A stretch of 64,000 bases of DNA, taken from assembly GCF_900169145.1 (NCBI RefSeq), contig NZ_FXZD01000006.1, positions 124,001 to 188,000 on the forward strand, in the 5' to 3' direction. Of the stretch, positions 41,918 to 51,306 are shown one piece after another. The position numbers were made by a program, and so were the translations under genes. The stretch is from Brevibacterium antiquum CNRZ 918. GTDB lineage: Bacteria; Actinomycetota; Actinomycetes; Actinomycetales; Brevibacteriaceae. The notes under the pieces were generated by a model. The model was not told where the DNA came from. It ran no database searches and saw only the letters and a program-made list of their open reading frames with translations. Within the stretch, counting starts at the first letter, position 1, and each line of letters starts with the position of its first letter.

Positions 41918-43270
41918 TCAGCCGATCAGCGGCCGTTCGACGGGCAGCTCGTAGCGAATGGTCCTGACCCTCAGTGCCAGGGCCGAGGCGACCGTCACGG
42001 GGCCGAGGCGCCCGAGGATCATGGCAAGTATGAGTACACCCTGGCTCAGTCCGGGCAGTCCAGAGGTGATGCCGGTCGTCAAGCCCACGTTCGCGAAGGC
42101 AGAGATGACCTCGAAGAGTATCCGGTCCAGCCCGAGACCGGGATTGTCGAGCATGATCAGCGACGTGGACAGGGCAACCATGCTCAGGGCGAGGACGATC
42201 ACGGTCGTTGCCTGCCGATGCGCTGATTCGGCCACTCGGGCTCCGAACAGGTTTACTCTCGGTCCGCCGGTGACTTCGGCCCAGGTGATCGCCATCAGGA
42301 CCATCACGGTCGTGATCTTCACACCACCGGCAGTCCCCGCTGGTCCACCGCCGACGAACATCAGGATGTCCATGCCGAACCAGGTTGCGGGATGCAGCTG
42401 TGAGATGTCGACGGAGTTGAAGCCTGCGGTCCGTGACGTCGTCGATTGGAACGCAGCGGTCTGCAACTTGCCCCACCAGTCAAGGTGGCCGAGTGTGCCG
42501 GGGTTGTTCCACTCGATGGCGGCGATGAATGCCGTGCCGGCGAGGAGCAGAACAGGCGCGACGACGATGACGGCGCGAGTGGTCATGGACCATTTCAGCG
42601 GCGTCCTGTACTGCCGGAAGAGTTCGATGAGCACCGGGTATCCCAGTCCGCCCAGGATGATTCCCACAGCGATTGGCCCGCACACGAAGGGATCGGTGGC
42701 ATAGGCCGTGAGACTGTCGTCATTCAGCCCGAAGCCGGCATTGTTGAATGCGGAGACGGCGTGGAAGACCGCATCCCAGAGTGCATCGGCAGCAGGTTGC
42801 CCGTAGTAGAGCCAGAAGCGCAGCAGCAGCGCCGAGGCGATCGCGAGTTCCGTGGCCACCGTGAGACCCAGGATCCGCAGCACCATCGGTCTGATGCCGC
42901 CGATATGGGAGCTCTTCGCCTCGGCCGCGACCGACTGCCGGAGGCGAAGCCCGACCTTGCCGGCCACGAGCATCGCCAGCAGACTGGTGAGCAGAAGGAT
43001 TCCGAGTCCACCGGCCTGGATCAGACCGAGAATCACGGCCTGGCCGAAGAATGTGAAATCGCCGCCGACGGAGAGGACTTCCAGCCCGGTCACGCTGATC
43101 GCAGAGGTGGAGGTGAAGAGTGCGGACAGAAGCGAGATTCCGCCGGGTGCCGTGGTGGCGGCTGGTGTCGTCAACAGCCCTGTGCCGATGACCAGCGCCG
43201 CGAGGTACGTCACGACCACTCGGCCAATGGCGTTGCGATGGGGGTTGTCTGCGTTCGGGTACCTAGTCAC
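41918..43270 (-). CDS. TrkH/KtrB-type K+ uptake channel subunit
   Basis: Membrane subunit of a Ktr/Trk potassium transporter, 450 residues, four M1-P-M2 repeats. The selectivity-loop regions are visible as TSTSAISVTGLEVLS, VSAFNNAGFGLND, QSTTSRTAGFNSVD and ISAFANVGLTTGIT, each with the single conserved Gly. The third repeat contains the GGGPAGTAGGVKITT gate-loop segment. The last residues VRYELPVERPLIG-like end in the cytoplasm. The GTG start at 43270 is followed by a basic RYPNADNPHR. The RCK subunit gene lies directly downstream. Together they import K+ during osmotic stress. Confidence 0.93.
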   Translation of the reverse strand: MTRYPNADNPHRNAIGRVVVTYLAALVIGTGLLTTPAATTAPGGISLLSALFTSTSAISVTGLEVLSVGGDFTFFGQAVILGLIQAGGLGILLLTSLLAMLVAGKVGLRLRQSVAAEAKSSHIGGIRPMVLRILGLTVATELAIASALLLRFWLYYGQPAADALWDAVFHAVSAFNNAGFGLNDDSLTAYATDPFVCGPIAVGIILGGLGYPVLIELFRQYRTPLKWSMTTRAVIVVAPVLLLAGTAFIAAIEWNNPGTLGHLDWWGKLQTAAFQSTTSRTAGFNSVDISQLHPATWFGMDILMFVGGGPAGTAGGVKITTVMVLMAITWAEVTGGPRVNLFGARVAESAHRQATTVIVLALSMVALSTSLIMLDNPGLGLDRILFEVISAFANVGLTTGITSGLPGLSQGVLILAMILGRLGPVTVASALALRVRTIRYELPVERPLIG

Positions 43271-43443
43271 GACTCGTCAGCACGGCTTCCACTGTTGTCA
43301 CCATGGATCCACAGTACAACTATCGGATCGCTTTGCATCGGCCCCGGCAGTCGAGAACCCTGTGGCAGTGTCACCGGGCTGAACGAACCCGTGAACGGCT
43401 ACGATGTGCACGTACTGCACTATCCCCAGCAGCCCAGCAGCCC

Positions 43444-43483
43444 AGCAGCCCAGCCGACTATCCAGCAGCCCAGCCGACTATCC
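43444..43483 (+). repeat. 20-bp tandem repeat just before the yihY-like gene
   Basis: AGCAGCCCAGCCGACTATCC at 43444-43463 and again, identical, at 43464-43483, preceded by shorter CAGCAGCC copies from about 43427. The last unit is directly followed by AGGAG, the ribosome-binding site of the next gene, so changes in copy number would move the promoter relative to the start. Confidence 0.92.
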
Positions 43484-43495
43484 AGGAGAACAGTG

Positions 43496-44437
43496 ATGGC
43501 AGAGAATATCCCCGCTCGCGCCGAACCACTCACAGACGTCGACGCGTCGTCGACCCGCGACCAAATGCTGGGCGAGCGTATGCGAGCTCCGGGACGGACG
43601 AAGCAGCGAGGCAAAGGGCGCATCCTGGCCAACACAATCCGTCACGTGGTCAATGACGAGGGGCTTGATCTGGCCGCGGGCCTGGCGTTCTACGCGCTTC
43701 TGTCGATGGCACCGGCAACCCTGGCCCTCGTGTCGATGCTCGGTGTGATCGGGGAGGCGAAGTCCACCACCGAGGCGGTCCTGGCTCTGGCCTCGGACCT
43801 GTCCTCCGAGGCATCCGAGGCGATTCGTCCGATCGTGACCGAGCTGGTGTCGACGCCGGCGGCTGGTCTCACGCTCATCGTCGGCGTCATCATCGCGATC
43901 TGGTCGTCGTCGAAGTACGTCGGTGCCTTCGGGCGGGCGGCGAACAGAGCCTATGCGGTGCAGGAGAGCCGACCCTTCTGGAAGCTCAAACCGATGATGC
44001 TGCTCATCACCCTGGTGCTGCTGCTCCTCATGGCGGCACTCGGTCTGCTGCTCGTGGTCTCCGGCCCCATCGCGGAGTCGCTCGGCCGTCTGGTCGGACT
44101 GGGGCCGGTGGCAGTGATGATCTGGAGTGTGGCCAGGTGGCCGGTGGTGATCGTCTTCGTCATGCTGATGATCGCCCTTCTCTACTTCGCGACCCCGAAC
44201 GTGAAGAAGGCGAAGTTCCGCTGGTCGAGCATCGGAGCGTTCGTTGCGCTCATCATGCTGGTCATCGTCTCTTTGGGATTCGTCGTCTACATCAACAACT
44301 TCGACAACTACAACGCAGCCTATGGCGCTATCGGCGGTGTGATCGTCGGGTTCGTCTGGCTGTGGATGGTGAATCTGGCTCTCATCTTCGGTGCAGAGCT
44401 CGACGCTGAGATCGAAAGATCCCAGACTTCGGACTGA
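43496..44437 (+). CDS. YihY/BrkB-family membrane protein
   Basis: A 313-residue inner-membrane protein of the YihY/virulence factor BrkB family. Six hydrophobic spans follow a basic N terminus of about 50 residues. GLDLAAGLAFYALLSMAPATLALVS is the family signature (first span), and GVIIAIWSSSKYVGAFGRAANRAY, FATPNVKKAKFRW and WLWMVNLALIFGAELDAE are further conserved parts. Role unknown; once mislabelled ribonuclease BN. ATG 43496 has AGGAGA seven bases upstream, abutting the tandem repeat. The MFS gene follows after 47 bases. Confidence 0.92.
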   Translation: MAENIPARAEPLTDVDASSTRDQMLGERMRAPGRTKQRGKGRILANTIRHVVNDEGLDLAAGLAFYALLSMAPATLALVSMLGVIGEAKSTTEAVLALASDLSSEASEAIRPIVTELVSTPAAGLTLIVGVIIAIWSSSKYVGAFGRAANRAYAVQESRPFWKLKPMMLLITLVLLLLMAALGLLLVVSGPIAESLGRLVGLGPVAVMIWSVARWPVVIVFVMLMIALLYFATPNVKKAKFRWSSIGAFVALIMLVIVSLGFVVYINNFDNYNAAYGAIGGVIVGFVWLWMVNLALIFGAELDAEIERSQTSD

Positions 44438-44484
44438 GATGGCAGGACTTCGGACTGGGTCGCTGAGTGTCGTAAGGTCACATC

Positions 44485-45690
44485 ATGAGCTCCGATAGGT
44501 CCGAAACAACGACGTTCACGCCGGCGCTGCTGGGACTTGTGTGGACGGCGATGTTCGGATTCTCGGCGTTCTTCTTCAGCTATTCGACAATGGTCTCGAT
44601 CGCCGCTGTCCACGGACTCTCCGCAGTCACTGGCGGATCGGTGCTGACGACCATGATGGTCGGCGTCATTGCAGCCCAGCCCTTCGCTCCATGGGTCGGC
44701 CAGGCGCTCGGGCTCAAGGGGGCTCTGTTCTTCGCCCTCGGGCTGCAGCTGTCGGGCCAGATCCTCGGTCTGGTTGTGCCTGCCCCGCTGCTTGGTCTTG
44801 TGCTGGCTGGGCTGTGTGGGGGAGTGGGCTTCGGGCTCTTCGTCGTGCTGGCCAATGCCGCTGTGCCGGCTACGACCTCCCCGGGCCGAATCGGCAAGGC
44901 GTTGGGGGTCTTTGGTGGGATCACCTCCTTGGCGGCCGCGGTCGGCGCGCCGCTTGGACTGTGGCTGGTCGGCACGGTTCCCGTGTGGACCTTCCGGACG
45001 ATCGTGTGCGTCTCACTGCTCCTGGCAGTGCCGACCGTTGTGAAGTATCTTCCTGGGCGAGAGAGCATGCCTGAGCACGACCCCGCTGACGATTCGGGGG
45101 CTGTCGTCCGCACGGGTGGAACCGAACGCCGGTCCCGGGGCCGGACAGGCCGGACGATCGGAGAGGTGCTGAGCCTGATCGTCATGCTCTCTCCATTCCT
45201 CGTCGGCATGATCGTCTTCGGCCTCATTGTCGGGTTCGGGCCGGGCGAAGACGTCGCCGGTGCCGCACTGTTCATCGGCACGATGCAGGTCTCGGCCGTG
45301 ATCGGCCGGTTCGTTGCCGGTGCCATCGCCGACCGTTTCTCGCCCTTCGCACTCAATCTTCTGGGCATCGTTCTGGCCGTCTCCGGATTGGTCGTCACTG
45401 TCGTCGTCGACGACGGACTGCTCTTCCTCGCGATGACGATCATCGGACTCGGGCTGGGCACGTTGCAGTCGGCGAGCCTGGTGATGGCATTCTCCAACGT
45501 CAGCACACCGGCGAAGGCCAGCGTGGCCTGGAACATGAATTTCGATATCGGACTGGCCATCGCAGGAGTCCTCGGCGGACTCGGCTTCACCTACCTCGGC
45601 GACTCCGCAACATTCCTTGTCTGCGCCATTCTGCTGCTGTCAGCCGGAGTCTTCTCCTGGATACTGCGAATCCTGCGGCGCTCGCGCTAG
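44485..45690 (+). CDS. MFS transporter
   Basis: A 401-residue major facilitator with about twelve spans. The first half has the loop FAPWVGQALGLKGALF (cytoplasmic loop 2-3) and the second half GRFVAGAIADRFSP. A charged cytoplasmic loop (about 190-220) with Asp and Arg clusters separates the halves. The family branch resembles oxalate/formate or cyanate-type carriers, but the substrate cannot be read. ATG 44485. It runs towards the DHA2-type carrier gene; no terminator was recognised between them. Confidence 0.85.
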   Translation: MSSDRSETTTFTPALLGLVWTAMFGFSAFFFSYSTMVSIAAVHGLSAVTGGSVLTTMMVGVIAAQPFAPWVGQALGLKGALFFALGLQLSGQILGLVVPAPLLGLVLAGLCGGVGFGLFVVLANAAVPATTSPGRIGKALGVFGGITSLAAAVGAPLGLWLVGTVPVWTFRTIVCVSLLLAVPTVVKYLPGRESMPEHDPADDSGAVVRTGGTERRSRGRTGRTIGEVLSLIVMLSPFLVGMIVFGLIVGFGPGEDVAGAALFIGTMQVSAVIGRFVAGAIADRFSPFALNLLGIVLAVSGLVVTVVVDDGLLFLAMTIIGLGLGTLQSASLVMAFSNVSTPAKASVAWNMNFDIGLAIAGVLGGLGFTYLGDSATFLVCAILLLSAGVFSWILRILRRSR

Positions 45691-45852
45691 GTGCTGCGGC
45701 GCTTGCGATGAGTTCGTGAGCTGGTCTCGTCCAGTCTGGTCAGCACCCACACAGCTGCTAGACCCGTCCGTCACGATCATGGGGGTGTTTCTGAACGACG
45801 CGCTGATGATGCGTCATCGGCCCGGAGGTCATGTGGCGGAGCGCGGTCAGGT

Positions 45853-47280
45853 TCAGCCAGGCGTGTTCTGTCCGTGTGAGTTCTTGATGAAGAAGGACCC
45901 GATGACACCGAATATGCCGATGACCGCGGCAACGAAGAAGGCGATGTTGGCGCCGTGGACCAGCCCTTCGACTCCGTAGACTTCGGGGTCGCGTGTTGTG
46001 GAGACCATGATGGTGACCAGGACAGCGGTACCCACCGAGGCGGCGATCTGCCGGAAGGTGTTGTTGAGTGCTGTGCCGTGGGGGATGAGGCGCTGCGGCA
46101 GCTGATTGAGTGCTGCCGTCGTGACCGGCATCATCACCATGGCCACACCGAACATGCGGATCGTATTGATGATCGCGAGGTAGTGGAACGTGGTGTCTGA
46201 CTTCAATCCGGCGAACAGGAACGTGGTGACGGTGAGCAGAGTGAACCCGGCGACCGCGAGCCACCTGGCGCCGACGGCGTCGAAGATTCGCCCGGTGACC
46301 GGTGACATCAGTCCCATGACTGCCGCACCGGGCAGAAGCACGAGACCGGATTCCATGGCGGAGAAGTCATTCATGTTCTGCATGTAGAGCGGCAGGATCA
46401 TCATGCCGCCGATCATGACGATGAACACGCACATGCCCAGGGCAGTGTTGAGGGTGAACATGCGGTAGCGGAGCACCCGGAACTCGAGCATCGGCTGCTC
46501 CAACCTGAGCTGGCGCGGTACGAAGATGGCCAGTGAGACCACGCCGATGATCAGCGGAATGAGGACCTCGAGACTCAACCAGCCTGCATCGCCGGCGGTG
46601 CCGAAGCCGAACAGCAGCCCGCCGAAGCCGAATGTCGAGAGGATGATCGAGAGAACGTCGAGCTTGGGGTAGGTGCGTTCGGTGACGTTCTTGAGGATGA
46701 AGTAGGCGAAGATGAAGTCGATGATCGCGATCGGCAGCATCATGTAGAAGAGGGTCTCCCACGGCAGATGATCGACGATCCAGCCGGAGAGGCTCGGGCC
46801 GATAGCCGGGGCGAAGGCGATGACGAGACCGAACGTGCCCATCGCAGTACCGCGCTTCTCCACCGGGAAGATCGCGAAGAGAATGGTCTGCATCAGCGGC
46901 ATGATGATGCCGCCGCTCGACGCTTGGATCACTCGTCCCAGGAGAAGGACCGGATAGGTAGGTGCCAGCGCACAGACGAGTGTGCCGACGATGAAGAGCA
47001 CCATCGCGGTGAGGAACAGCCCTCGCGTCGTGAACTTCTGGATCAGGAAGGCCGTGATCGGAATCATGATGCCGTTGACCAGCATGAAGCTCGTCGTCAC
47101 CCATTGCGCAGCGCTCGCCGAGATGTCGAAGGACTGCATGAATGCGGGCAGTGCAGTATTGAGCAGAGTCTGGTTGAGGATGATGACGAAGGCACCGGAG
47201 ACGAGGACCGCAAGAACCACATTCCGGTTGATCGGCTTGCCGTCGCCCGTTGTGTACTGCTCACTGTCCTCTTGTGTCAC
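45853..47280 (-). CDS. DHA2-family (EmrB/QacA-type) MFS drug transporter
   Basis: A 475-residue drug:H+ antiporter of the 14-span DHA2 group. Motif C-type GPSLSGWIVDHLPWETLFYMM (about 156-176) and motif D-like LNQTLLNTALPAFMQSFDIS near the start are present. LGRVIQASSGGIIMPLMQTI and SPVTGRIFDAVGARW are loop motifs of the group. It likely exports toxic organic compounds. The GTG start at 47280 has GAAGG eight bases upstream. No TetR- or MarR-type regulator lies beside it; the upstream 480 bases hold only gene remnants. Confidence 0.9.
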   Translation of the reverse strand: MTQEDSEQYTTGDGKPINRNVVLAVLVSGAFVIILNQTLLNTALPAFMQSFDISASAAQWVTTSFMLVNGIMIPITAFLIQKFTTRGLFLTAMVLFIVGTLVCALAPTYPVLLLGRVIQASSGGIIMPLMQTILFAIFPVEKRGTAMGTFGLVIAFAPAIGPSLSGWIVDHLPWETLFYMMLPIAIIDFIFAYFILKNVTERTYPKLDVLSIILSTFGFGGLLFGFGTAGDAGWLSLEVLIPLIIGVVSLAIFVPRQLRLEQPMLEFRVLRYRMFTLNTALGMCVFIVMIGGMMILPLYMQNMNDFSAMESGLVLLPGAAVMGLMSPVTGRIFDAVGARWLAVAGFTLLTVTTFLFAGLKSDTTFHYLAIINTIRMFGVAMVMMPVTTAALNQLPQRLIPHGTALNNTFRQIAASVGTAVLVTIMVSTTRDPEVYGVEGLVHGANIAFFVAAVIGIFGVIGSFFIKNSHGQNTPG

Positions 47281-47478
47281 TGAAATGCCTTCTTTCTCCT
47301 CAACTTCTGCTCACACCGGCACGGTCGGCGGCAGTGCATATCCGTCAGTCCGCACTGCGTGGGGGCTCAACCGCGCCGTGCGAGTCTACTCTCCGTCGGA
47401 TCGGACTCTAGGGTCAGGGTATCGGCAGAGGGCAAGGCCGGGGTGTCGGGGAGAGGTCGCGGAGAGGATCGGTTGGCC

Positions 47479-47652
47479 TCAGTTGCCGGGTGAGACACGG
47501 ATGTGGTTGCTGTCGGGGTCGGCGATGACGGTGACGCTCTCGTCCATCCACCTGGCAAAGAGGCTGTTGCCCGCCGAGGTGGCCGACAGCTGGTGCAGTT
47601 GGCTGACCACATCGAGATCCTGGCTCCCGCCCGGCTCGGGAGCTTGCACCTG
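47479..47652 (-). pseudogene. Truncated VOC/glyoxalase-like remnant
   Basis: Minus-strand frame ending at stop 47479-47481. Its last 25 codons read SVTVIADPDSNHIRVSPGN, a DPD-x-N-x-I-x-V ending typical of the vicinal-oxygen-chelate fold, preceded by a helix-like stretch (DLDVVSQLHQLSATSAGNS). Further upstream the frame stays open but shows no family pattern and no good start, so only the C-terminal end of a former gene seems left. Tentative. Confidence 0.35.
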
Positions 47653-47762
47653 AGCGGGCCGAGCAGAGGGCTGTGATGCACCAATCGTGGTAACAGGGTA
47701 GGTTGCAGATGTCGAAAGGGTGAAGGGAATGATCTTAGGCAGATGGGGCTCGTTCTGGGTTC

Positions 47763-48081
47763 GTGGTGCTGACTGGCTTCGACTATTCGCTGTTCTTCGC
47801 GTTGCCTGGTGCCATGTTGGGCCTGGTCATCGGTCTACCGGCCTATGCAGTATTTCGTCTCTGCCTTCTTCTTCGCCCTCGGTGCCGTCTCCGCGCTTCT
47901 CGGATTCGTCGTCTTCGTCATGGTGGTCGGCGGACCATCAACGTATACCTATGACTCAGCGTCGAGTGTTGCGGCGACGCTTGCGGGTCCCGTCCTGGTC
48001 GCTGGAGTGTTGAGCGCTGTTGCGTCGTTGCGCATCGTCGAACCGGCCGAAACCGTCACCGTGACCAGCCTCGGCGACTAG
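47763..48081 (+). pseudogene. Small three-span membrane protein gene broken by a frameshift
   Basis: Two overlapping frames each carry half of what looks like one membrane protein. The first, from GTG 47763, gives VVLTGFDYSLFFALPGAMLG and runs to about GLPAYAVF near 47852. The second, one frame over, continues QYFVSAFFFALGAVSALLGF and two further hydrophobic spans to TVTVTSLGD, ending at 48081. Joined near 47840-47855 they give about 105 residues with three spans; separately neither is complete. The shift may be a real mutation or a sequence error. Family not recognised. Confidence 0.55.
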
Positions 48082-48117
48082 CGGCTGAAGCAACCAGTGG
48101 CCGAGGCGACTATCCGA

Positions 48118-49125
48118 TCACACGACCCGGGTCGGTGGGGATTTCGTCTTCGACGGATCCGTCACGGGCAGATCACCGAGGGCATCGTCGATGCGGGCGA
48201 GCACCTCGGCGTCGAGCTTCACACCGGACGCGGCGACGTTCGACTCCACCTGCTCGGGGCGCGATGCCCCGACGAGCGCGGTGGCCACATTGTCGTTGGC
48301 AAGCACCCAGGCGATTGCGAGCTGCGCCATCGTCAGTCCGAGGTCGGCCGCGATCGGTTCGAGCTTGGCGACGGCGTTGAGCGTCTCATCGTCGAGATAG
48401 CGGCCGGTGATCATGTCCTTGCCGCCCTTCTCGTCGGTGGCACGTGATCCGGCGGGGGCAGGCTGACCGGGCTTATATTTGCCGGAGAGCACACCTTGGG
48501 CGATCGGGGACCACACGACCTGGGAGATCCCGAGCTCTTTGGAGGTCGGAACGACCTCGGGCTCGATGACGCGCCAGAGCATGTTGTACTGGGGCTGGTT
48601 CGACACGAGCTGGATGCCGAGGTCACGAGCCAGATAGTGCGCGGCACGCAGCTGATCGGCGTTCCATTCGCTGACTCCGATGTAGAGGGCCTTGCCGGCG
48701 CGGACGAGATCCGCGAACGCCTGCATGGTCTCTTCCAGTGGGGTCTCGTAGTCGTAGCGATGCGCCTGATAGAGGTCGACGTAGTCGGTGCCCAACCGGG
48801 ACAGGGAGCCGTTGATCGACTCCATGATGTGTTTGCGGGACAGACCCGTGTCGTTGTGACCCTTGGGGCCGGTCGGGAAATAGACCTTGGTGAAGATCTC
48901 CAGGGATTCGCGCCGCTGTCCCTTGAGCGCATCGCCGAGGACCTGCTCGGCCACGGTGTTCGCGTACACGTCCGCGGTGTCGAAGGTCGAGATGCCGGCA
49001 TCGAGAGCCGCATGAACGCACTTCGTCGCGGTCTCGTTCTCTACCTGGGAACCGTGCGTGAGCCAGTTTCCGTAGGTGATCTCCGAGATCTTCAGGCCGC
49101 TGTTTCCAAGATATCTGTGTTCCAT
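48118..49125 (-). CDS. Aldo/keto reductase (Kv-beta/YghZ-like)
   Basis: NADPH-dependent reductase of 335 residues with a TIM-barrel fold. The catalytic tetrad is present: D49 and Y54 in FDTADVYANT, K80 in FTKVYF, H122 in YQAHRYDYE. Later VVWSPIAQGVLSGKY and the C-terminal NADP-binding ALVGASRPEQVESN are typical of the potassium-channel beta-subunit-like group. Substrate: small aldehydes or ketones, not determined. It is last in a minus-strand unit MFS - gntR - reductase, 101 bases after gntR, so it may detoxify or metabolise the compound handled by that carrier. Confidence 0.92.
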   Translation of the reverse strand: MEHRYLGNSGLKISEITYGNWLTHGSQVENETATKCVHAALDAGISTFDTADVYANTVAEQVLGDALKGQRRESLEIFTKVYFPTGPKGHNDTGLSRKHIMESINGSLSRLGTDYVDLYQAHRYDYETPLEETMQAFADLVRAGKALYIGVSEWNADQLRAAHYLARDLGIQLVSNQPQYNMLWRVIEPEVVPTSKELGISQVVWSPIAQGVLSGKYKPGQPAPAGSRATDEKGGKDMITGRYLDDETLNAVAKLEPIAADLGLTMAQLAIAWVLANDNVATALVGASRPEQVESNVAASGVKLDAEVLARIDDALGDLPVTDPSKTKSPPTRVV

Positions 49126-49226
49126 GAACCCAGCCTACTCGTGTGGCTGTGCTTGGGAAGGGGCGTCGGCGAATTGCGTGAATCGACGATGATTGCGCAT
49201 CCGGGCGCTCACGAGGTGATCGAGCC

Positions 49227-49922
49227 TCACCCTCGGCGGAGCAACGTCGATTCGAATGCTGCCGATGACCTCGCCGAGGTTGCTGTCGGCGGTGCGTTCT
49301 CCGCGAGGTGTCCGCGCAGGATGTCTGCGAATCCGGCGGAGTCGCCCGTGCGCAGGTGCTTGACCAGCAAGGCGTGCTCGGCGATGATCTCTTCGCACCG
49401 GTCGAGGAGCCGCTCACCCGAGGCGAAGAGGATGAAACGGTGCCGGTCAGAGAGCTGCGAATAGAGCTCCAGCATCACCTGGTTGTCGCCGGCCTCGACG
49501 AAGCCGCGATGGAACTCAAGCGTCAGGTCGATGAACCCGGCGACGTCTCCTGAATCGAAGGCCTCTCGCTGCGCCGCGATTGAGCGCTCGAGGGCATCGG
49601 CCAGTTTCTGCCGCGGCGCATCCGGGGCCCGGTCGACCGCTGTCGTCTCCAACACGAAGCGGGCGTCGGCGAGTTCGGCGACGGTGCGCACATCGACTCC
49701 CTGGACGATGGCTCCTCGCTTGGGGTAGATGAGAATCCACCCCTCGTCCTGCAGACGAGCAAGAGCCACCCGCACCGGTGTACGGCTGACCGCGAGATCG
49801 GCCGCCAGACCGGTTTCGCCCAGCATGGTTCCCGGTTGGTGGATGCCGTTGAGGATCTGGGTGCGGATGAGCTGATAGGCGCGCTCGGCTGCGCTGGTGC
49901 TGCCGCTGCTGCTCGTCGCCAC
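49227..49922 (-). CDS. GntR-family regulator, FadR/FCD subfamily
   Basis: A 231-residue regulator. The N-terminal winged helix is AYQLIRTQILNGIHQPGTMLGETGLAADLAVSRTPVRVALARLQDEGW (about 15-62), in which the recognition helix SRTPVRVAL is the GntR hallmark. The all-helical FCD effector domain (about 80-215) has VLETTAVDRA, the metal-ligand helix ending FHRGFVEAGDN, and EHALLVKHLRTGD, giving the usual Asp/His ligands. GTG 49922 is preceded by GAGGAGAAG. It lies 48 bases downstream of the MFS gene. The palindrome before that gene (51318-51333) is a likely operator, so it may control the whole unit and itself. Confidence 0.9.
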   Translation of the reverse strand: MATSSSGSTSAAERAYQLIRTQILNGIHQPGTMLGETGLAADLAVSRTPVRVALARLQDEGWILIYPKRGAIVQGVDVRTVAELADARFVLETTAVDRAPDAPRQKLADALERSIAAQREAFDSGDVAGFIDLTLEFHRGFVEAGDNQVMLELYSQLSDRHRFILFASGERLLDRCEEIIAEHALLVKHLRTGDSAGFADILRGHLAENAPPTATSARSSAAFESTLLRRG

Positions 49923-49970
49923 CGTCTTCTCCTCATCTGCCGTGCAGAAGTTGTCCTTCTGTTCTGATCT

Positions 49971-51266
49971 TCACCGTACTTGAGATGTCTCTGAAGTGCG
50001 CTCTGCTGAACCGATCGGATCTCGTCGGCCAGGCCAGCGCATCAGGGGAACGGCTCGAATCGAGAATGCCAGGGCGATGAGGAGAACGATGGTGGCCATT
50101 ATGTTGATCCACAGGAATCCTCCCGCCTCGAGCACGGTTCCGGCCATCGCTGCCATGAGGGCACCGCCGAGGTTCATCGCCGAGTCCGATGCACCCTGCA
50201 AGGTGACCTTCGCATGCTGTGGCACCGAGGCTGTCAGCAGGGCCGATCCGCCGATGAGGAACATTGACCAGCCCACACCGAGGAGGATGAGTGCCGTGCT
50301 CAACAGGACCATCGACGAGGCTTCGGCCGCAGCATCGATGATGCCGAGGGTGATCGAGGTGGCGAAGACGATGACTCCACCGGCGATCACCGTTCCCGGC
50401 CCGAAACGATCGGCCATCCATCCGAACACAGGGGAGAGCGCATACATGCCGGCGATGTGCACGCTGACGACGATGCCGATCGCGCCGAGGGAGAACGACT
50501 GATGGTCCATGTGCACAGGGGTCATGACCATGACGTTGGTCATCATCATCTGGCCGGCGATGATCGTGATCATCGCGAACAGCGGCACCGGGCGAGCCAG
50601 TGCGAAGCGCAGTGCCGGAACCAGCTTCATCGTCGGTGGTTCGTCCCTCGGCTCGCTGGACTCAGCGGTTGCCTCGGCGGCACCTGGTTTGATCTTCCTG
50701 GTCAGCGTCGACGCGACCAGGGTCGCCAGGCCGAAGGCGGTCATCGAGATCAGGTAGGGCCCGGCCAAGTCGTTCATGCCCAGCGCCGCGCCGAGGTGTG
50801 CCCCCGGTGCCGTGAAGCTGGGCCCGAGTACCGAGCCGATCGTCGTCGCCCACACCACCAGTGACATGGCCCGCCCGGCATTTGCGGGATCGACGAGGTC
50901 GACCGCGGCATAGCGGGCCTGCAGGCCGGAGGCCGTCGCGGAGCCGCACATCATCATGCCCACCATGAACAGGGGTAGAAACTGGAGCGCAACGCCGAGG
51001 AGGACGACCGTCGCACCCAGGGCGCCGATGCCGAAGCCCAGGGTCAGTGCGGTGCGTCGTCCGGCCTTGCCCGCCAGCACTGCCAGGGGATAGGCGATGA
51101 GACCGGCGCCGAGGATGACGCTCATCTGGGCGATGCCCGCCATAGAGGTCTTGCCCGTGATCTCTTCGGCCAGCAGACCGCCGACCGCGTAGCCGGATGC
51201 GATTCCGGCTCCGGACAGCAGCTGCGCGGTGATCAGTTTGGCCTGTGCGCGCGTGCGGGTCTTCAT
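49971..51266 (-). CDS. MFS transporter controlled by adjacent GntR regulator
   Basis: A 431-residue major facilitator with twelve spans. The N-terminal half has LAGKAGRRTALTLGFGIGALGA (loop 2-3 signature with GRR) and a region with MMMCGSATASGLQARYAAVD. The second half has SPVFGWMADRFGPGTVIAGG. A charged central loop (about 200-225) is present. Substrate unknown. ATG 51266 is chosen because GGAAGG precedes it by five bases; the longer frame upstream runs through the operator region. It is the first gene of an operon with gntR and the aldo/keto reductase gene. Confidence 0.88.
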   Translation of the reverse strand: MKTRTRAQAKLITAQLLSGAGIASGYAVGGLLAEEITGKTSMAGIAQMSVILGAGLIAYPLAVLAGKAGRRTALTLGFGIGALGATVVLLGVALQFLPLFMVGMMMCGSATASGLQARYAAVDLVDPANAGRAMSLVVWATTIGSVLGPSFTAPGAHLGAALGMNDLAGPYLISMTAFGLATLVASTLTRKIKPGAAEATAESSEPRDEPPTMKLVPALRFALARPVPLFAMITIIAGQMMMTNVMVMTPVHMDHQSFSLGAIGIVVSVHIAGMYALSPVFGWMADRFGPGTVIAGGVIVFATSITLGIIDAAAEASSMVLLSTALILLGVGWSMFLIGGSALLTASVPQHAKVTLQGASDSAMNLGGALMAAMAGTVLEAGGFLWINIMATIVLLIALAFSIRAVPLMRWPGRRDPIGSAERTSETSQVR

Positions 51267-51306
51267 CGACGCCTTCCAAGGTCTGCGAAATATACCCACA
51301 CAACGT

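Noticed and set aside
42446..43495. 350-codon extension upstream of the YihY-type protein
   Set aside because: It runs antisense through the K+ channel gene and through tandem repeats; the true start at 43496 has a good ribosome-binding site.
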